DNA of 33,943 nt, from NCBI GenBank assembly GCA_025677835.1, contig JAIXMR010000165.1, positions 1 to 33,943 on the forward strand. The letters run 5' to 3'. The stretch comes from Sporodiniella umbellata (lineage: Eukaryota > Mucoromycota > Mucoromycetes > Mucorales > Rhizopodaceae). The position numbers and the translations under genes were made by a program. The notes beneath the pieces are model-generated. The model ran no database searches. It was not told where the DNA came from and saw only the letters and a list, made by a program, of their open reading frames with translations. The first letter of the stretch is position 1; every line of letters begins with the position of its first letter. Below, in pieces: positions 32,116 to 33,943 of this stretch.

Positions 32116-33822
32116 GCGACACACGGGTTTCTTCATTCGTTTTTGTGATTTCTATGCAATTAATACACAAGCTGTTTTTTCATATCTTTGTTGACTACTT
32201 GTTGCATTAACTTAGGAAAGCCTATGTTGGCAGATTGCGATCTTTTTTCAGAGCTTGCATCTAAAATCTAAAAGCTTGAACTTTCACTTGAACCTATGCA
32301 GCATATGGCCATGCGTTTTTCCGTTCCAATTGATTCTACACCATTTGTTTCAGTCAGAAGATCCTGACCGTCTAAACTTTGCTTATTTACTCTTGATAAT
32401 TGAACCTGCATTTTTTTTATTTGCTCAAAACTCTAGGCGTGTAGAAATGTGCTTTAAATCATTTATATCACACTTATCCGGAATATGTGGTCTCGCGTAA
32501 GTTTTTTTTTTAGCTATGCCAGTCTAATTTTTTAGGTTGTGAAAAAAAGCTGATATATCACTTTATTTTAAGACAACTCTATTCAGTCTTGATAAAACCT
32601 TTTACTGCCAGTGCTGTATTAAATAAAATAAGGAGTTTCTTTATAAAGCGTTTAGGAGCTATCGGGAAACATTGAAATAGTCACATATGTTGTTGAATCC
32701 AAGTTGTATTTGTCTTTATATAAGCTATTAAGCTCCAAGCTTTGCTATTTTTTCTCTATTGCTATAATATCAATAAGGGCTTTGATTGACTTTTTTATAA
32801 AAAAAAATCAGTAGAACCTAAGTGCTAACTACTATAATTACATGATTTTTTCAAGTGATTAAAATCCCATCTTTTTTTTTTTGGAATTCCCTTGTAAATG
32901 CACATTTGTGTATTATGCATCTCTTTAAAAAAAAAAATACAGCCTTACATATTGTTCGATTGATTTTTTTGCGGAACTATTTCGAACGCATTTCTGTTGG
33001 CTTGAGTAACTATACATATTTGTAGATACAGGTAGCTGACCCTTTGAACATGACTTAACATTCATAGTTTAGGTATAAATTTTCATGCACAAACATATAT
33101 ATACCAATGAGAAGAGCGCTAAAATTTGAAAAGGGCAATCGTAACTAAAACAGGACAAAACGATTATTATTTGCTTTATCTATACACATAAAATATCCCT
33201 TAATATCAGTGCTGAATAGTTAGGGAGATTGATTTACAGAAAATACATCTGTATTTGATAATTCAACTAAACACATAGCTATTTTATTTTAGGGGGGAAG
33301 CAGCTAGAGTATTTGATCAAAGTGTTCACATTTGCATGTTAAAATAAATGTTATAGCGCAGGAAACCACTTTTATAACAGTAATGTATAAAACATAGCCT
33401 TCTCTTGCACATACTCTTTAAGATACACAATGACTGAGATTTACTACTGCTATGTTTTCAGTCAATCCATATTTTATTTACAAGCTGATGAAACTGCTCA
33501 CACCTAAATTAAACGATTTAAATTGCACTCATTTTTTCTTTAAATATAAGCTGTATGATCGAATACGTGCATATACAACGATTCTGTTATAGATATAAGT
33601 ATTTACATTTCTTTCTTTTTTTCTTTTTTAATAACACTTGTATTTATTAAAGCGTACATAGGCTTGTCAGTATAAATAAAACTCTACCAATACATGCAGT
33701 CACAAAAATCCCTGTATACTCGAAGCATACAGTTGTTAAACTTTTTTTTGCAATACAAACTGAGGAAACTTTTTTTAAAAAAAAGAAAGGTTACCTACAG
33801 TGCTGACTTTGTATGTATTTTA

Positions 33823-33847
33823 TCTAGTCGCCTGTAGAGCGACTAGA
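33823..33847. repeat. Perfect 9-bp hairpin
   Basis: TCTAGTCGC (33823-33831) pairs perfectly with GCGACTAGA (33839-33847) around a 7-nt loop, followed by ACGCT and A12. The shape is that of a hairpin plus A-tract. No gene borders it inside the window. Confidence 0.6.
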
Positions 33848-33943
33848 ACGCTAAAAAAAAAAAAGGGAGGAGCAGATTCGTCCCACACACTCTGATATAT
33901 CTCTATCTTTTAAAATAACTAAAACAAGTTGAAACATAGTTAT

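Larger units (their letters stand above)
30278..33943. other. AT-rich region with no supportable gene
   Basis: Promoter side of the cyclin gene, then AT-rich DNA. It includes A26 at 30381-30406, A22 at 32094-32115, a compound TA/TG microsatellite and a perfect hairpin at 33823-33847. The longest notable open frame (32255-32500, 81 codons) has a non-ATG start and no recognised signature; it could be a decayed coding relic. Confidence 0.6.

Noticed and set aside
32255..32500. 81-codon open frame ending at a GTAAG-like donor
   Set aside because: Starts at TTG, has no ATG upstream, and the following T-run/AG would give an 18-nt intron. Not supportable as a gene.

Overview
This window is nuclear DNA from a filamentous fungus, most likely an early-diverging one (Mucoromycota, Mucorales-like). 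The DNA is AT-rich with many homopolymer and AT tracts. Most genes have short GT-AG introns, mainly about 38-115 nt. The gene set combines fungal families (class IV/V-type chitin synthase, NDT80/PhoG transcription factor, PCL/PHO80-type cyclin, Crz1-like zinc-finger factor) with two genes that most Dikarya lack: a PDCD7/U11-59K minor-spliceosome protein and a BABAM2/BRE-like protein. The taxonomic call is inferred from gene content and intron style. I found no rRNA, no convincing tRNA and no CRISPR.

Layout. 1-5237 is AT-rich and gene-poor. It holds microsatellites and one 108-bp element with terminal inverted repeats (4829-4936). 5238-8455 carries three plus-strand genes: a serine-tract protein, a five-exon BABAM2/BRE-like gene and a small two-exon gene. 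8456-10180 is non-coding. An NDT80-family gene lies on the minus strand (10181-11200). A dense block follows: LENG1-like (+), Misato/DML1 (+), a possible 60-aa ORF (+), PDCD7-like (-) and an intronless orphan gene (-, 16206-17198). A Crz1-like zinc-finger gene (18198-18887) and cytosolic prolyl-tRNA synthetase (19858-22052) lie on plus. The synthetase ends only 34 bp from the stop of a convergent chitin-synthase-like gene (22087-25314, minus). 25315-29211 is gene-free and AT-rich. A PCL-type cyclin (29212-30208, minus, with a likely 5'-UTR intron) follows. The rest to 33943 is AT-rich and shows no supportable gene.

The genes are not an operon or an obvious pathway cluster; they look like a compact housekeeping island between AT-rich flanks. 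Two are RNA-splicing related (LENG1-like with a CIR_N-type start, PDCD7-like). Two are transcription factors. One is the cytosolic ProRS. One is a chitin-synthase relative that has lost its QRRRW motif. All multi-exon models were built by hand from splice-site phase and protein continuity; none is backed by transcript data here.
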